Notes: generated by a model not told the origin, from the letters alone. A stretch of 64,000 nt of DNA from Morinoia aosen (GCA_030386875.1 CM059562.1:62060201-62124200); one strand, 5' to 3'. Counted from the stretch's first letter, positions 21,669 through 33,767 are shown. Program-made: numbers and translations.

Positions 21669-23712
21669 CCCACTTTGACAACACACGCACATTCTTTTAT
21701 TCTTTGTGGTGCAGGTCCTTATGATTAAATGATGGATGAATTTTCCTAATTCCTCTTCTTTCCGTGTCAGCTGACTGTTTTTTTTTGTTATTGAATGGCA
21801 TTTGCTGATCTCTCGTGAAAAGCAAGCATAAATTTCGTATGGGTGCAATACTCAGGCGTCCCTTGTTTGCAATATATTTTATGTACCAGTCGCACACGAC
21901 TTATCTTTTTAATCTTCAAATCTCATGGTATCGGTAACCGCTGCGATGCCTCAAGCATTGCGCACATGCCTCTGGCTGGCCCATCAATCCCTCTCAGTCA
22001 TGCTTCACGCCGTATCACTCCAACGCTCATTAGCAGACCAGGCATTCATAACGCTCTCCACAGTTCACGCACGTGTTTCCTACGCGCAGGGGTATTCCCG
22101 ATCTTACCATTTCCGAATGCCTCTCCGCTCTCTCTTACGTCGTCTGCTACTTCCGTTCTGCTGGATGCCGCTGTGGTGCTCTTTAGCACACGCACACGCC
22201 CGCACCTCGCTCGCTGTCGCCTTCCTGAAAATCTTCAAAATAACCTTAGTACATTTATCATTAAATATTTCAGCTCTAGCGTCGGTTCGGTGCGGTTCAC
22301 GCTCTGATTTCTCAGCACAGGAGCCGTCCATCTCTGTTATCTATATTCTTTTTGCTCATCTCTATTTACTTTGTTCTCCCATCTATCTCGTAATTAGCAT
22401 CGCACACGAATCGCTGTGCGCTTCTCTCTGCTCAGACTGCCTCCTCTAATCTCCGGCGTGTCGCCGCTCATATTACATGAGTTCCAGCGTGGAACGCATC
22501 TCAAGTTTTATGGTCCCTCTGTGGCTGCCTTGTCTCATGGGCTTACGCCTCGAGTCTCTGCCTCGCAAGTGCTCGTCCAGCCTGCCTTTCCACACTAAGC
22601 TACGTTATTATTAAAGAGCAGTATTTTGCTAAATTATACTATGTCCGTAATGGGACTTGATTAACTCTAGTGTCTCGGTATAAGTTCTGCACAGCTCTCA
22701 GGGGTTCTGTTATACGAGATCTTACTATCGGCTAGTATCCGCCTCCTATCAGCTCATGACAGGCTCAGGTTTCTCTTTTTAAAACGTCATTTAGACGCAA
22801 TATATATAAAAAAATTTAATTTCTTAAATTTTCTTCCCCTCCGACGATCCAAGAAAAATTCCTTCACGGGGAATTTTTCACGCTAACAAACAATTACGAG
22901 AAGGATATATCCCTTTCCCATCCAAGTTGCTGACTCTTCAAACCTACACCTGAAAGGCAATGGTTTATTAGTGCTTATAACTAGTCATTTCTCAGGCTAC
23001 TCAAAAAAAACTTCGTCCACTCAGTTGTAACCTACTAGTTATGAGAGGACTAAAGAGCCGTACCCACTACTGGCCGTATTATGTGAAGGAACCTCTGCTG
23101 CGGCTGTGCTATACTTATATTTTAATACTGTCTAATTATATCTCTGCCTAGACGGCTAGTTTCCTTCGAAATCCCTCTTCATTCCTTATACATCTCAAAC
23201 AACTGACCAGCAATCAAATTCCTATTTCGATGTGAAGTCATTATATCTAAGTTTTATTCTCGTCCTTCAAAATTGCGCAGCCAGCACGATACACTTTTCC
23301 TAGTGCGTTATCATAATTTGTATGCCACGTCTCTACTCGTATTTCCCAGGCCCGGACTGAGTTCCTTTATGCCTCTCGATTTTATGACTCGTCCTGTGCC
23401 GGCTCTAAAGCTCTGCGCTCAGTCGCTCGTGCTGGCTGCTAGCATTCCTAAAAGTTATTTGCCTAGCAGTCGACTACTCAGAAATTTTCCTGCCAACCTA
23501 GTTGTTGCTAAGCTATTCTGTAAAAGAATTAGATTAGTGCTTATCTACTACTTATTTGCTAGGTTTAATCTGAAAAAGAAAATTATATTAGTCAGCTTAT
23601 CTACCTACTTATTTACTAGGTTAATCTGAAAGAGAACATGAAATTAGTAGGCTTATCTCCTCTCTACTTGTTACATAGTAGTTTTGCTCATGTTATCTTC
23701 TCCTCTACTCCT

Positions 23713-25347
23713 CTACTCTTCTACCGGACCGGCGGATCTTAGAGCGTAAGGACGTCTAGCTGCCGGGGTGGGTAGGGGTGAGGGTGCTTCAGGCCTTGTT
23801 ACATAGATGTCGTCATCGCTGCTTTCCGAATCGTTATCGTCGTGACGTACTTCGGTGACGTGCTCGACGCTCCTCCCATTCCTTCGAGGACGCTCGTCTT
23901 GTATTACTATTGTCTCCTCTGGTTGAAATGACGCGGGCTTAAGTCTATTTCTGTGGACCGTTATCTCGTGCCGGCGGCCGTGGACTTGTCGTATTACGAC
24001 GTTCATCGGTGTTGGAAGGGCCTGAATTCTGTACGGGCCTAACCAATTAGGTCGGAATTTACCCATCGCCTTGTTTCTTCCTGCTGTATTCCGTAGGAAT
24101 ACGCAGTCGCCGACTCTAAGTTCTCTATCTCTCACGCGCTGATATCTCACATTCTTGTCATGTGCATTTCGGCTTGCTGAAATCGCGTTTTCGAACGCAA
24201 TTTGCAATCTGGCAAAAGCGGCGTGAGGAAAGTTCTCCTCCAAAGCATAGTTTAGTATCCTGGGCTGCAGAATATCAGACAGTGGCAAGGGAGCGTCGCG
24301 TCCATGGAACAAAAAGTACGGTGTGTTGTCTACCGAGGCATGATACGAACAGTTTAGGGCGAGCGTGGCGAAAGGTAGCTGCTCGTCCCATGATGTGAGA
24401 TCCTTTTCTACTGTTGTGGCCAACGTTGTCTTTATCAACTTGTTGAAGGCTTCCGTCATACCGTTACTGGCTGGGTGGAAGGCCGTGGTGAAATGCAACT
24501 TGGACTTCAAAATGCGGCACATTTCTTGGAAATTTTGGGCGGTAAACTCCGTACCTCGATCTGACACGATGTGTTCCGGACAGCCATACCTGCATACATA
24601 GTCCATGAATGCTCGCGCCACTGTTTCGCTCTTCTTATCGCGCAGTGGGTATGCCTGCACGTGTCTAGAGAAGTGGCACACGATCGTCAGAATATATCTA
24701 TGTCCGGCGTGTGACCGTGTCAGCTCTCCAATGAGATCAATCCCCACCCTCTCTAATGGTCGTGAGACTGGCGGTAATTCTCCTATTTTTGCTTTGAGGC
24801 CCCCGTGCGGACTTCGTTTCTGACACGTCGTGCAGTTTTTCACGTGCTCTTGCACGTGTCGTGCCATATTTGGCCAAAAGAATAATTCTCTAGCACGGTG
24901 GAGGGTCTTTTTCGCTCCAAAATGTCCGGAAATTCGCGTATCGTGCGACATTATTAACGCGGGCTTTATTAGGGATTCAGGAATCACTGCACGTTTGTAA
25001 ATGTCTCCACTGTCTTTAACTTCCAGGTAGAAAAGGCAATTTTTGTCCAGCACGAAATCCTTATACTGGCTCGGATCTGTCACCAATTCACCCTTTCCTT
25101 CCAATGCGTTGATGACCTTGGCCCAGTGCTGTGCTTTGCGCTGCTCCATACTTACCTTTTCCGCACAGAAAACTTCGTACGGGTCCAGCGCTTCCGTCAC
25201 GGTCGGGCGGACGGCTGCCACTCCGCGTGAGAGCGTGTCTGGAATCACATTCTCCTTGCCGGGTCTGTACGAAATTTCATATTCGAACTGTGACAGTAGC
25301 ACTGCCCGAGTTGCTATCTTCGTTCTTTCCCATTTTGAAGCTTGAAC
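23713..25347 (-). CDS. pol: Gypsy pol remnant: RNase H end and integrase
   Basis: The frame opens at 25347 after a TGA and runs about 544 codons. It begins inside RNase H (LSQFEYEISYRPGK, DTLSR). Integrase follows. Counting from the in-frame GTG at 25302, the ligands are His120, His127, Cys157 and Cys160, and the catalytic residues are D189, D248 and E284 with 35 residues between the last two. After the core comes a GPY/F-type module (WLGPYRI) and an acidic Ser-rich end. There is no initiator Met where the frame opens, so this is the tail of a longer Gag-Pol whose first part is deleted. The integrase itself shows no stop or frameshift. Confidence 0.88.
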   Translation of the reverse strand, partial: VQASKWERTKIATRAVLLSQFEYEISYRPGKENVIPDTLSRGVAAVRPTVTEALDPYEVFCAEKVSMEQRKAQHWAKVINALEGKGELVTDPSQYKDFVLDKNCLFYLEVKDSGDIYKRAVIPESLIKPALIMSHDTRISGHFGAKKTLHRARELFFWPNMARHVQEHVKNCTTCQKRSPHGGLKAKIGELPPVSRPLERVGIDLIGELTRSHAGHRYILTIVCHFSRHVQAYPLRDKKSETVARAFMDYVCRYGCPEHIVSDRGTEFTAQNFQEMCRILKSKLHFTTAFHPASNGMTEAFNKLIKTTLATTVEKDLTSWDEQLPFATLALNCSYHASVDNTPYFLFHGRDAPLPLSDILQPRILNYALEENFPHAAFARLQIAFENAISASRNAHDKNVRYQRVRDRELRVGDCVFLRNTAGRNKAMGKFRPNWLGPYRIQALPTPMNVVIRQVHGRRHEITVHRNRLKPASFQPEETIVIQDERPRRNGRSVEHVTEVRHDDNDSESSDDDIYVTRPEAPSPLPTPAARRPYALRSAGPVEE

Positions 25348-26516
25348 TCAGCGATGATCAGCACGAATTTTATTTTATATATTTTTTCCAAGTCTATCTA
25401 TTTGCAGTTGCACGCACACGCCCTACACTGAATCTCTAATTATTACGATAAATACTGGTATCCAAGCATAAACACACAAAAAAAAATTTTCGGGTGTATC
25501 CAAGAGAGGAAATATGAGGGCCCCACTGGAAAATTACCGAAATGCGGACTCTCATGCGTAGTGCATCAAAATCAGACGTCCGGAGGGAATTTCCTTACCA
25601 ATTACCGTTAATTCAACGAGTCCTATACCAGCACAACTTTGCGTAAATATTTACGTTAATCGTTCCCTCAATTTGCAATGTTATTCTTGCATAATCATCT
25701 CACTGATCCTAGTTCAGCCCACGACACAAAAAAAATATTATTTCTTTTCTTGGGACAACAGAATAAACCTTTATGTGGAGTGTTGATCTCTTCCCCAAAC
25801 ACCGATAAGGAGCGACCGACAAAATGCGTACTTGCTACGTATTATTTCTTTCCTAGGGAACACACGAACATTTAAATAGATGTTTCTACAGACGAATCGT
25901 TGGTTTATCCCCAATAACGGAGTAGAAATGCCACAATAATATCTATTTGCAAACTAGATTTGCCCGAACAATCCCTAAATTTGCAATCCTGCTCACAACA
26001 CAATATTCACCCAATATGTACCTAATTTACCACACAAAGAGCACGAGAATCAAATGTTTCTTCCGAAGAACATAAAAAAAAAGGTACTATTCCTAAAGAA
26101 TCTTCGATGCCTCTACTTCAAATGTGCAGCGATCCCTACCAAATTGAAATTCACTTTCTTTTGGCTTTCTCGCGCTCAAGTACTGGCTGTAAGGTTTTAT
26201 GGCTGGGTCCGCTTCTAATCTCACAAAAATGACACTTCCTGGCTGCACCGCGATATGCGCACTATCTGTTAGGGGCTACACTCACACGACATACATCGAA
26301 CAGAGAACAATAAATAAGTAAGAATTTGCAGTTGAAGACATACACAGAAATGAAATGAAATGGTGTTTACTTACAGTTTTTTGTTGATCTTGGACGCCTC
26401 TGCCCGCTTGCAGCTCTGGATTGATTGCTTCAGGTTCTTCTCTTCCTCTCACTGTTAATTTCAATCTTTCACCACCTAATAGTTCTATTTCCTCCTCTCT
26501 CTCTCAGATTGGGATG
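25348..26516 (-). other. Gypsy 5' leader region lacking gag and RT
   Basis: About 1.2 kb separates the 5' LTR from the pol remnant. No zinc knuckle, protease or RT motif is present on either strand. A minus-strand open stretch of about 60 codons (about 26275-26090) matches nothing I recognise. A GTAAGT sequence at about 26370 on the minus strand could be a splice donor in the leader. Confidence 0.5.
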
Positions 26517-26534
26517 CTTACACCGCTGGCTCCA
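26517..26534 (-). promoter_or_regulatory. Gypsy primer-binding site (candidate)
   Basis: One base inside the 5' LTR the minus strand reads TGGAGCCAGCGGTGTAAG. It starts with TGG as expected for pairing to a tRNA CCA end. The tRNA was not identified. Confidence 0.5.
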
Positions 26535-26535
26535 C

Positions 26536-27911
26536 TGTATGAGTCGGGTTTTTCTTCCGCACTCTAGAGTTATGAGTTTTCAAATTCTCCTTTCTGTTAT
26601 TTGAGTTCTCCGATTATTTTGAATAAGTCATGAATCGTTTAATAAGAATTAATGACGATAGCGTGCTGCCACCACCGGGCGAACCCGGAACTAACTTGAG
26701 ATTAATTACGTTAGTTTCCGATTGTCAATTGAGTACTTAGCTGGGTGGCGTTAGCGCGTAAACGGGAGCTTTTACGACCACCCCTATTCAGATATATAGA
26801 CCTTTTGGTAACGTGCGTATTTCTTGGTAGCAATGGCGGCGGTTGGCGCGTGTTTCAGGCGCTAGTTTCTGAGAGAGATGAGAGGTAAGGGACGACGACT
26901 GACGATTTAATCATTTATTAGGTCAGTGCTAGCCGGTCGAACACATTCACGAGTTGAGATTGACGCCACGATCTAGCGGTAATTAACCTGATCCGCGAGT
27001 ACTTTACCAAGACTTTACAATCAACTTGTCCCAACAACACGCTAAACGGGAGCAAGTCTCGACACTTATCACGGACAGTTTAACAAGTATTTGAACACAA
27101 CTCGACTCTTCCTATGACGTCTGCATACGTCGACAACAATCCACGGAAAACGATCCAAAGGGGACGTATCACAAACGCCCGACAACAATCCCAGGGACAC
27201 GATCCAAGGTGAACGTCACGCATACGCTTTGCCACAATCACAGTATTGAATTTCACTAATGGAGACGCCGCTCTTAAGTTATGAACTGCTATTACGGGAG
27301 CCTCTACTGCCCGAACTCCGCTCGACGGGTATTATTTACTTTACTCTATCCGTCTCTGGTCCCTCCCGACTCGAGCCCTTGACTGCTCACGCTCACGACC
27401 GGCGACCCAATGTCCTTTTTCTGAGCCCGCTCTCCCCTGGTCTCGCGCCTCCTTCCCAAAAGGGGGGGTTAGGTTTTGTGGGGAGAAGGGATGCAGGGGT
27501 GAGCTCTCGTGGGGGCCCCGCTTTCTCCGACCATGACGTATTCAGCCCTTATTGCCCTCCCGCTCGGCCCGTCGTCCCGCGACCGAAGCTGGCCGTCGTT
27601 TTATATATTTCCAATAACTTATAGTGCCCTTGACCAATCTACGTGGTCGCGCTCTACGAGTCCTGCGTCGTCTTTTATGACGGTGTGACCGCCGCAGCCC
27701 AAGCACATCCAATTATTAAATTTACTATGGCAGTGTTTCGTAATGAGAACGTCTCTCTTATATCTTTCCCAAGACCATAGCACGAAAGCTGGTACAAACT
27801 TTACGACCCGTGTCATTTAAGATCCAGTCTTAACATTAAATATATTCTTTTGCTCGGCAATGCTAACGGCAAAGATGGGATGAATCTGACTTCATACCCT
27901 GACTTTATACA
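26536..27911 (-). repeat. Gypsy 5' LTR
   Basis: 1376 bp, more than 99.5% identical to 19285-20661. The promoter should lie in it but I could not assign a TATA box with confidence. Confidence 0.93.
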
Positions 27912-30900
27912 GGTATTTACTGATGGTTCTATTATAGGTTTAATGTTGTGATAGTCTGTTAGGTTCAGATCCCATTCTTGTTGCCATTTATGGTTGAAAT
28001 GCTTCTTGATAAAAGGTTTGAGGTCTGGATGTGCTAGGAATTTAGAACCAACAGTGTTTAGCTTGCATGCTTCTTTGGCGAGCTCATCTGCTTTTTCGTT
28101 TCCTGGTATACCTACATGGCTCGGTACCCATTCAATTACTAACTTGTTTGGTGGTAATTTATGCATAAGCTTCTTGATTTTAACTGTTAGGAAGTGCTTA
28201 GAGGGCAATAACTGGTTTAAGGCCTGAATAGAACTGAAGGAGTCTGTAAACAGAATAAATTCCCCAGGTTTGTTTTCTATATATTTGATGGCATAAAAAA
28301 TTGCAGTTAGTTCAGCTGTGAAGATTGAAGTTCTATTTGGTAACCTTGCCATGATGTTGGTATTTTGGAAAGATATGCCAATCCCTACTCTGTTATCTTG
28401 AATTGAGCCGTCTGTGTAAATTTCCCTTCGGTCGGCGTAGGACTCCTGCATGAGCCGAAACAAGAGTATCCAATGGCTATGTGACAGAGTGTCCTTTTGT
28501 TGCAATTTAAGGCTGTGCTGGCAGCAAATCTCCGGTATATCATATTTATCTTTTGTTTCTATGCATGGTATGTTCTCTGTTTCTATGTTGAGTTCTTTTA
28601 GGTGGTGATATATACGTCCAGAAACAGGAAGAGGGTCTGGGCTATTTTCTATAACAAAGAAAGGATAGTAATCTTGTATCAGGGTTCTCACAGGGTGTTC
28701 TGGGATGCTTAATATTCTAATGGCATATTGACACAGTTGGCTTTTTCGGAAGTACTTGAGAGGCATTAAGTTTGCCTCTGCTTCAAGATTGTTAACTCTG
28801 GTGCATCTAAGGGCCCCTAGCATCAATCTGGCAGCTGCATACTGCACCCTATCAAGCAGCTTGAGATGAGTTGCACATGCTGTGTCCCATAAAAAACTGG
28901 CATACTCCAGCTTTGGCAAAATCAGTGAGGTATATATTTTCTTGAGAATTATGAAGTTTGCAGACCATTTAGTATTTGAGAGCATGCGAAGAAGTCTGAT
29001 GTCTTTTTGACATTTGTTTGCACTTTCTTTAATGTGTGGGCCCCACTTTAGTTGCCTGTCCAGTGTGACTCCCAGGAATTTAAGTTTCTTGACTTGCTCA
29101 ATGTTTGCACTCATATATCTCAAGGGGTAAGGGGGCTTTAAGCGTTTTCTGGTAAAGATCATGTATTTAGTTTTATCTGCTGATATTTGGAATCCCCACC
29201 GTTGTGACCAACTAAGAATAATATCTAATGCATCTTGCATGATGTCAAATGCCTGGTGTACATCAGTGTGCTCAAGCCAAAGTGCTCCATCGTCTGCATA
29301 GAGGGATGTTTGTAGTTTTGGATCCAGATCCTGAAATATGTCGTTGATCATAATATTAAATAGGGTAGGGCTAATCACAGATCCCTGAGGTACTCCTGCA
29401 TCTAATTTGCATGGTTCAGATAATGTGGAGTTAACTCTGACTTTAATATTGCGACTGCTGATAAAAGACTTTACTATATTAGGGAGATTCCCTTCCAGTC
29501 CAAATAATTCAAGTTTTTTTAAGAGGCCATGATGCCATACAGTGTCAAAAGCTTGCTTAATGTCTATGAAAATGGCAATACAGAAATCTCGAGTAATGAG
29601 CGTTTTTCGGATAGAGTTTTCTATCCGGGAGAGTGCATCCAAGGTTGAGTGTCCTGCTCTAAATCCACTTTGTGTTTCACTCAAGAGTTTTTTGTTCTCT
29701 AAGTAGGCAAGAAGTCTCCAGTTGACTATTTTTTCAAAAACTTTACACAGCACATTTGTCAGAGCCACCGGCCTATATGATTTTGGTTCTGTAGGAATTT
29801 TTCCTGGTTTTAGTATGGGGCATATAATGGCTTCTTTCCATTGGTCTGGTATTGTGGATGTCCAGATTTTATTATAAAAATTCAGTAAGTTTGTCTTCTG
29901 AACATTATTCATATTTTTAATGAAATCTAGTGAGACCATGTCTGGACCAGGAGTTTTAGTCTTTGAACTATCCACAGCTCTGTTGAACTCAGAAAAGGTG
30001 AGAGGACGATTATAATACTGGCTAGTTGTGCTTTTGAACGAAATGTTGGATGCTTCACAAACTAGCCTATGACTATTAAATAATGGGTCCTTACATTCAT
30101 TTTTACTATTCTCTGCGTATTTTTGGACTAGGATGTCTGCAATGTCTTTGGTACAAGTAATGTTTTGATCCTGAGAATTTTTGAAAACTATTTGACTCTT
30201 GTTTCTGCCCCCTTTCATAGACCTTATCTTTTGCCATACTACATTGGAGGGACTTTTATCATTTAGGTTCTGCATAAACTCTCGCCAACAGTTCATTTTT
30301 TCCTCTAGCACTGTTTTTCTAAAAACTGCCCTGGCCTTCTTAAAGTCTATCCACCTGTCTATATTTCCTTTATGGTTTTTATATCTGTTGTAGGCATTGT
30401 GATAATTTTTGTGGGCTGCTTTACATTTCTTGTTCCACCAGCAGTTGCTTTTCCTTTGGGTATTAATGCTGGAGCTCATATTCACTGTATCTTTTGTTGC
30501 ACTTATTATAGCTTTTGTAATGATGCTACAAGTATCTTCAACTGTTTTATTGGACCAGTCTGGAAATGTTAATGTTGCTTGAAACTTTGGCCAATTTGCA
30601 GATTTCAGTAACCATCTCTTGGGAACCTCTATTCTAGGGACTTCAATGTTTGCTTCAACCCATACAGGAAAATGATCACTTGTGGCGGTATCTGGGTGCG
30701 TTTTCCATGTTAGCATTGGGTATAGATCCTCTGAAACAATAGTCAAGTCTATGTGTGTGTACGTTCCTGCTGATGATAGGAAAGTTGGGGAGGTATTGTT
30801 GAGTAATACAAGGTGACTTTCTGTGATCCAGGTTTCAATTAGTTGTCCTCTTCTATCAGTGTAGTCAGAACCCCACGAACAGCTATGAGCATTTGAATCC

Positions 30901-31301
30901 ACAAGAATGATGCAAGAACCTGTGATGAGACTGTTAAGTTCTTCAAGGTTATGTTTTAGGAAGTTTAATTCAAGAGTTGGAGGGAAATATGCATTTATAA
31001 TAGTAATGGGTTTCTCATTTACAAAAACCCTGCATGCAACCATCTCTAATAAACTGATTGAATGCAAGGGTATGGATGGAATGCTGTAATGAACAAAAGT
31101 AAGTACACCTCCTCCTTGACCTTCAGTGCGTTCTTTTCTATAGGGAACATTGTAACCTCTCAATTTAGCTTGGCTGTTTTGCTTCAAGTGGGACTCCTGG
31201 ATACATATAATCGTGGGCTGATGTTGCTCTGCCATTACCTGTAAGAATGGAAGTCTGGAAAAAAAACCTCGCAAGTTCCATTGTAATATAGTGAAGTTCA
31301 T
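27912..31301 (-). CDS. LINE ORF2: endonuclease, reverse transcriptase, RNase H
   Basis: It starts at the ATG at 31301 and runs 1130 codons to the gypsy insertion. It continues in frame at 18981-19284, about 1230 residues in all. AP-endonuclease: QWNLRG (about 7), IQESHLK (about 35), SDHFPVW (208-214). RT: first catalytic D580 in FIDIKQAFD, GVPQGSVISP at 636, YADD at 668-671. RNase H: D964, E997, D1020, D1072. The endonuclease nicks the target and the RT copies the RNA at the nick. The start overlaps the ORF1 stop as ATGA, which suggests termination-reinitiation. The residues encoded by LTR sequence below 27912 are an artefact of the gypsy insert. Confidence 0.93.
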
Positions 31302-33112
31302 TGTGAACTGATTAATGAAGTAATATTTAGTTTGTTAAGCGTTTCCATGATTATTTCTTCAGCGTTTAATACATTTCCAAGCTCAGTCAGGCACTCAATT
31401 TTCTCTGTAATAGAATTTGCAACAAGAAGTTTAATAATGACTGGTAGTAGCTGCAGGATAGTTTTTCTTAAGAGGATCTCAAAAGTTGCATTAGGCTTTT
31501 CAGTGTTGGTGCTGTTTTTTTGTATTTGAGTAACTTCTTGTGTGCCTGGATTTTTGGGGGAATTTGAATTATTTTTTTGGACCCTGTGGCTGTATCCTGG
31601 AGGATCTGAGTATTGTGTTTGTTCATTTTCATTGAAATGTTCCATGTGTTGCATTTGGCCAGTATTTTTCTTTTTTTCCTGCAGATTCTCTTTATTTGTG
31701 GGATGCCGAGTTTTCCTTTGGGAGTTTATGGCTGCCGCATATGAGACCATTGGAGTATCTCTGATGTTCACCATAGGCACAGTATTTGGTAATGATGGGA
31801 AGGTACATTGAGATTGCATGTCTGGAATGGTTTCCTCAAAACTTTCTTGTACTTGAGAATATACAATTCTTCGGGCTTCGCTGAAGGAAATCCGATCGCT
31901 AGCTCGAAGCTTACATACCTCATGCTCTTTGATATAGATTGGGCATTCTTTTGAGCTGGCTGTATGTTTTCCTTTACAATTTGTGCAGTGGAAGTTGTTT
32001 GAAGTACAATTTTCTTCTTCATGTTCTGGAGAGGAGCACTTTCGGCAAATTTTCTTATTGCGGCAAACAGAAGCAGTATGTCCCCATCGCCAGCATTTTA
32101 TGCAGCGTATTGGACTAGGGTAATAAGGGTCTACCTTGTAGTTACAATATCCTGCCTGTATTTCTGCTGGGCAGGTTGGTCCTAAAAATGTGAGAACAAA
32201 GATTGGAGAGTGTGCTCGTTTAGGATCCATGTACATTTTCCTGATTCCAACCACTCCCGAAGGTGCGAGCTGTGCAAGCAGGTCATCTAGCGAGTCATAC
32301 AAAAATTCAGGAGCGTAAATTTTTCCACATGATGTGGAAGCTCCCCAGGCTATCTGGGTTTTGATGGGTATATGGCCAAAGTTTTTGATGCTTAGAAGGG
32401 TTTTGATCTGTTCCAGGGTTTTTGTTTTGATAATTAAACTACCTGTTCTTTTGCAGTCCACATTCTCTACTGATCCACATATTTTGTTTAACAATTCTTG
32501 CACTTTGAATGGGTTGAGTTTTGTGAGGTTGATGTGCTCATCAGTTGAAGAGAGAATGATATGCCTAGTAGATTGAGGCATCATATCAGCATTTTCTGCC
32601 AGATTGAGATTAATTTTGGCAAATCTTTTTTCTACCACAGAGCTTTTTTTGAGTAGTTGCAGCTCTTCTTGATTGTTAGGAAAATTGTCTTGACTAGTTA
32701 TGAATGAATTTTCATTTGACAGAACTCCTGAAGGATTTGATATCATTGAAAGAGACAATTCATCAATTGAAGTGTTTGAGACTTCATGAGTATTTCTTTT
32801 TTTATTGTTATTGGCTTCAAAAGAAGCATCTGGACTTTTTTCAAGCGTTCTTTTGGCTGCAAGGGAACCTGCTGTTTGACTTGGATTGTCCTGCAATTTT
32901 CTTTGAAAGCCTGAGTTTTTTGGTTCAGCTTGGATGGGCTGTGATCCAATTACTGGGGTTGAGCTCCTAACATTGCCAGAATTATTTTTATTAGAGGCAT
33001 TGCTTCCATGTTTCCCTCTGACTGGCTGTGAGTGTGGGTGAGGTTTCTCCCTTCCTTTTTTTGGAGAACCTCCAGCTCCTTTGGAATTTTTTCCATTAGG
33101 CCTAGTAGGCAT
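31298..33112 (-). CDS. LINE ORF1: Gag-like RNA-binding protein with three zinc knuckles
   Basis: 604 codons from the ATG at 33112. An in-frame upstream GTG at 33175 also exists but is a poor initiator. The N-terminal part is basic and low in complexity (Lys/Asn/Ser). A central region resembles the RRM-like part of insect LINE Gag. Three CCHC knuckles follow in a row (CIKCWRWGHTASVC, CRKCSSPEHEEENC, CTNCKGKHTASSKEC). The C-terminus is Gln/Asn-rich with a hydrophobic helical end. It would coat LINE RNA. It is intact with no stop. Confidence 0.9.
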   Translation of the reverse strand: MPTRPNGKNSKGAGGSPKKGREKPHPHSQPVRGKHGSNASNKNNSGNVRSSTPVIGSQPIQAEPKNSGFQRKLQDNPSQTAGSLAAKRTLEKSPDASFEANNNKKRNTHEVSNTSIDELSLSMISNPSGVLSNENSFITSQDNFPNNQEELQLLKKSSVVEKRFAKINLNLAENADMMPQSTRHIILSSTDEHINLTKLNPFKVQELLNKICGSVENVDCKRTGSLIIKTKTLEQIKTLLSIKNFGHIPIKTQIAWGASTSCGKIYAPEFLYDSLDDLLAQLAPSGVVGIRKMYMDPKRAHSPIFVLTFLGPTCPAEIQAGYCNYKVDPYYPSPIRCIKCWRWGHTASVCRNKKICRKCSSPEHEEENCTSNNFHCTNCKGKHTASSKECPIYIKEHEVCKLRASDRISFSEARRIVYSQVQESFEETIPDMQSQCTFPSLPNTVPMVNIRDTPMVSYAAAINSQRKTRHPTNKENLQEKKKNTGQMQHMEHFNENEQTQYSDPPGYSHRVQKNNSNSPKNPGTQEVTQIQKNSTNTEKPNATFEILLRKTILQLLPVIIKLLVANSITEKIECLTELGNVLNAEEIIMETLNKLNITSLISSQ

Positions 33113-33472
33113 TGCAATTTCAAGTCTGGAGAGCACTTTTCGTAATTTTGTTGTTATGTTTGCTATTTGTGACACTTCTATGGGTTGTTGTTACTGAGAA
33201 AAAATGTAATTATTATTTCGATTGTTTTTCAACAGGGAGTGTGTTAAGTGCAGTTCAATGGCAGATGGTGCTGCTCAGAACCTACTCGGGCTATGGGCCA
33301 AAAGGCCCAGCAGAATAAGTGATAGCCCCTTAACTTGCCACAGTAATTGGTTATCAAAAACGAAATAAAAGACTTCTGTAATATGATTACTTGCCTGTTT
33401 TTAGTCCAAGATATAGTGATCAGCTACCACGTCCTGTCCGCTCAGTATCTCGCACCGTTCCCTCACCCTATC
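33113..33472 (-). promoter_or_regulatory. LINE 5' UTR / internal promoter region
   Basis: About 360 nt lie between the 5' end of the LINE (next to the target duplication) and the ORF1 ATG. LINEs of this class usually carry an internal promoter here. No specific motif is assigned. Confidence 0.5.
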
Positions 33473-33483
33473 GAATTCTCACT

Positions 33484-33767
33484 GAAGTGGCAGGCTCGCG
33501 AGAGCTGCGACTTCAAGGACGCTTCGAATCCGCAGCAGTGGCTTCGGATAAGCTCGCAACAAACAAACGAACACTTTATGGTTGTTCGATATTAACTTTT
33601 GCTGCCAGGAAGGTGAAGCACTCCAACCATTGCCTGCTTGTCATATTTAATTAGCGTTCTAGTTCTTTAGGTCAGTTTAGGGTAAATTAACGACCTAGTC
33701 CCCGATTGCAAAATATTAATGAACTTGCAAGGGACTTAAAATGGGAAGCAAGGCTGGAGTTGCGACA
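33484..33767 (-). repeat. BEL 5' LTR, inner half
   Basis: 284 bp match 2957-3238 with about 8 substitutions and a 2 bp indel. It continues the copy 18632-18892 after the LINE insertion and ends at GCGACA before the target duplication GGGT. Confidence 0.9.

Larger units (their letters stand above)
20674..23712. other. Long gypsy 3' region between integrase and LTR
   Basis: About 3 kb downstream of integrase holds the 125-codon ORF at 21001-21378, a 24 bp tandem repeat at about 21576-21668, and a twofold degenerate repeat with CTTATCTAC-TACTTATTT-CTAGGTT-AATCTGAAA at about 23535-23640. No envelope-like ORF with a signal peptide or fusion peptide was found. Overlapping plus-strand ORFs (21843-22449) look like chance. 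Confidence 0.55.
19281..27915 (-). mobile_element. Gypsy/Ty3 LTR retrotransposon, gag and RT deleted
   Basis: The LTRs 19285-20661 and 26536-27911 (1377 and 1376 bp) begin TGTATGAG and end TTATACA. The target duplication GGTA occupies 19281-19284 and 27912-27915. By eye they differ by about three substitutions and one single-base indel. The orientation is minus, supported by the polypurine tract beside 20661 and by pol direction. The internal 5.87 kb keeps only the RNase H end and integrase (23713-25347) and a small 3' ORF (21001-21378). Gag, protease, RT and most of RNase H are absent. It sits inside LINE ORF2 and is younger than the LINE. Confidence 0.92.
18893..33472 (-). mobile_element. 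Full-length non-LTR retrotransposon (I/LOA-type LINE with RNase H)
   Basis: It lies in the BEL LTR between 11 bp target duplications (GAATTCTCACT at 18882-18892 and 33473-33483). It reads on the minus strand: a 5' UTR of about 360 nt, ORF1 (33112-31298), ORF2 (31301 to 18981, broken by gypsy), and a short 3' UTR. Without the gypsy insert it is about 5.95 kb. The 3' end has no poly(A). It finishes with a short tandem CTAAGCAAACTAAGCA motif. Apart from the gypsy insert both ORFs are free of stops and frameshifts, so the copy was probably competent before it was hit. Confidence 0.92.

Noticed and set aside
21843..22449. Overlapping plus-strand ORFs of 154 and 174 codons
   Set aside because: They are antisense to the gypsy element, lack domains, and overlap in two frames of a pyrimidine-rich stretch.
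27813..27911. Extra C-terminal residues of LINE ORF2 before the stop at 27813
   Set aside because: These codons come from gypsy LTR sequence. The true ORF2 end lies beyond the insert at 18981.
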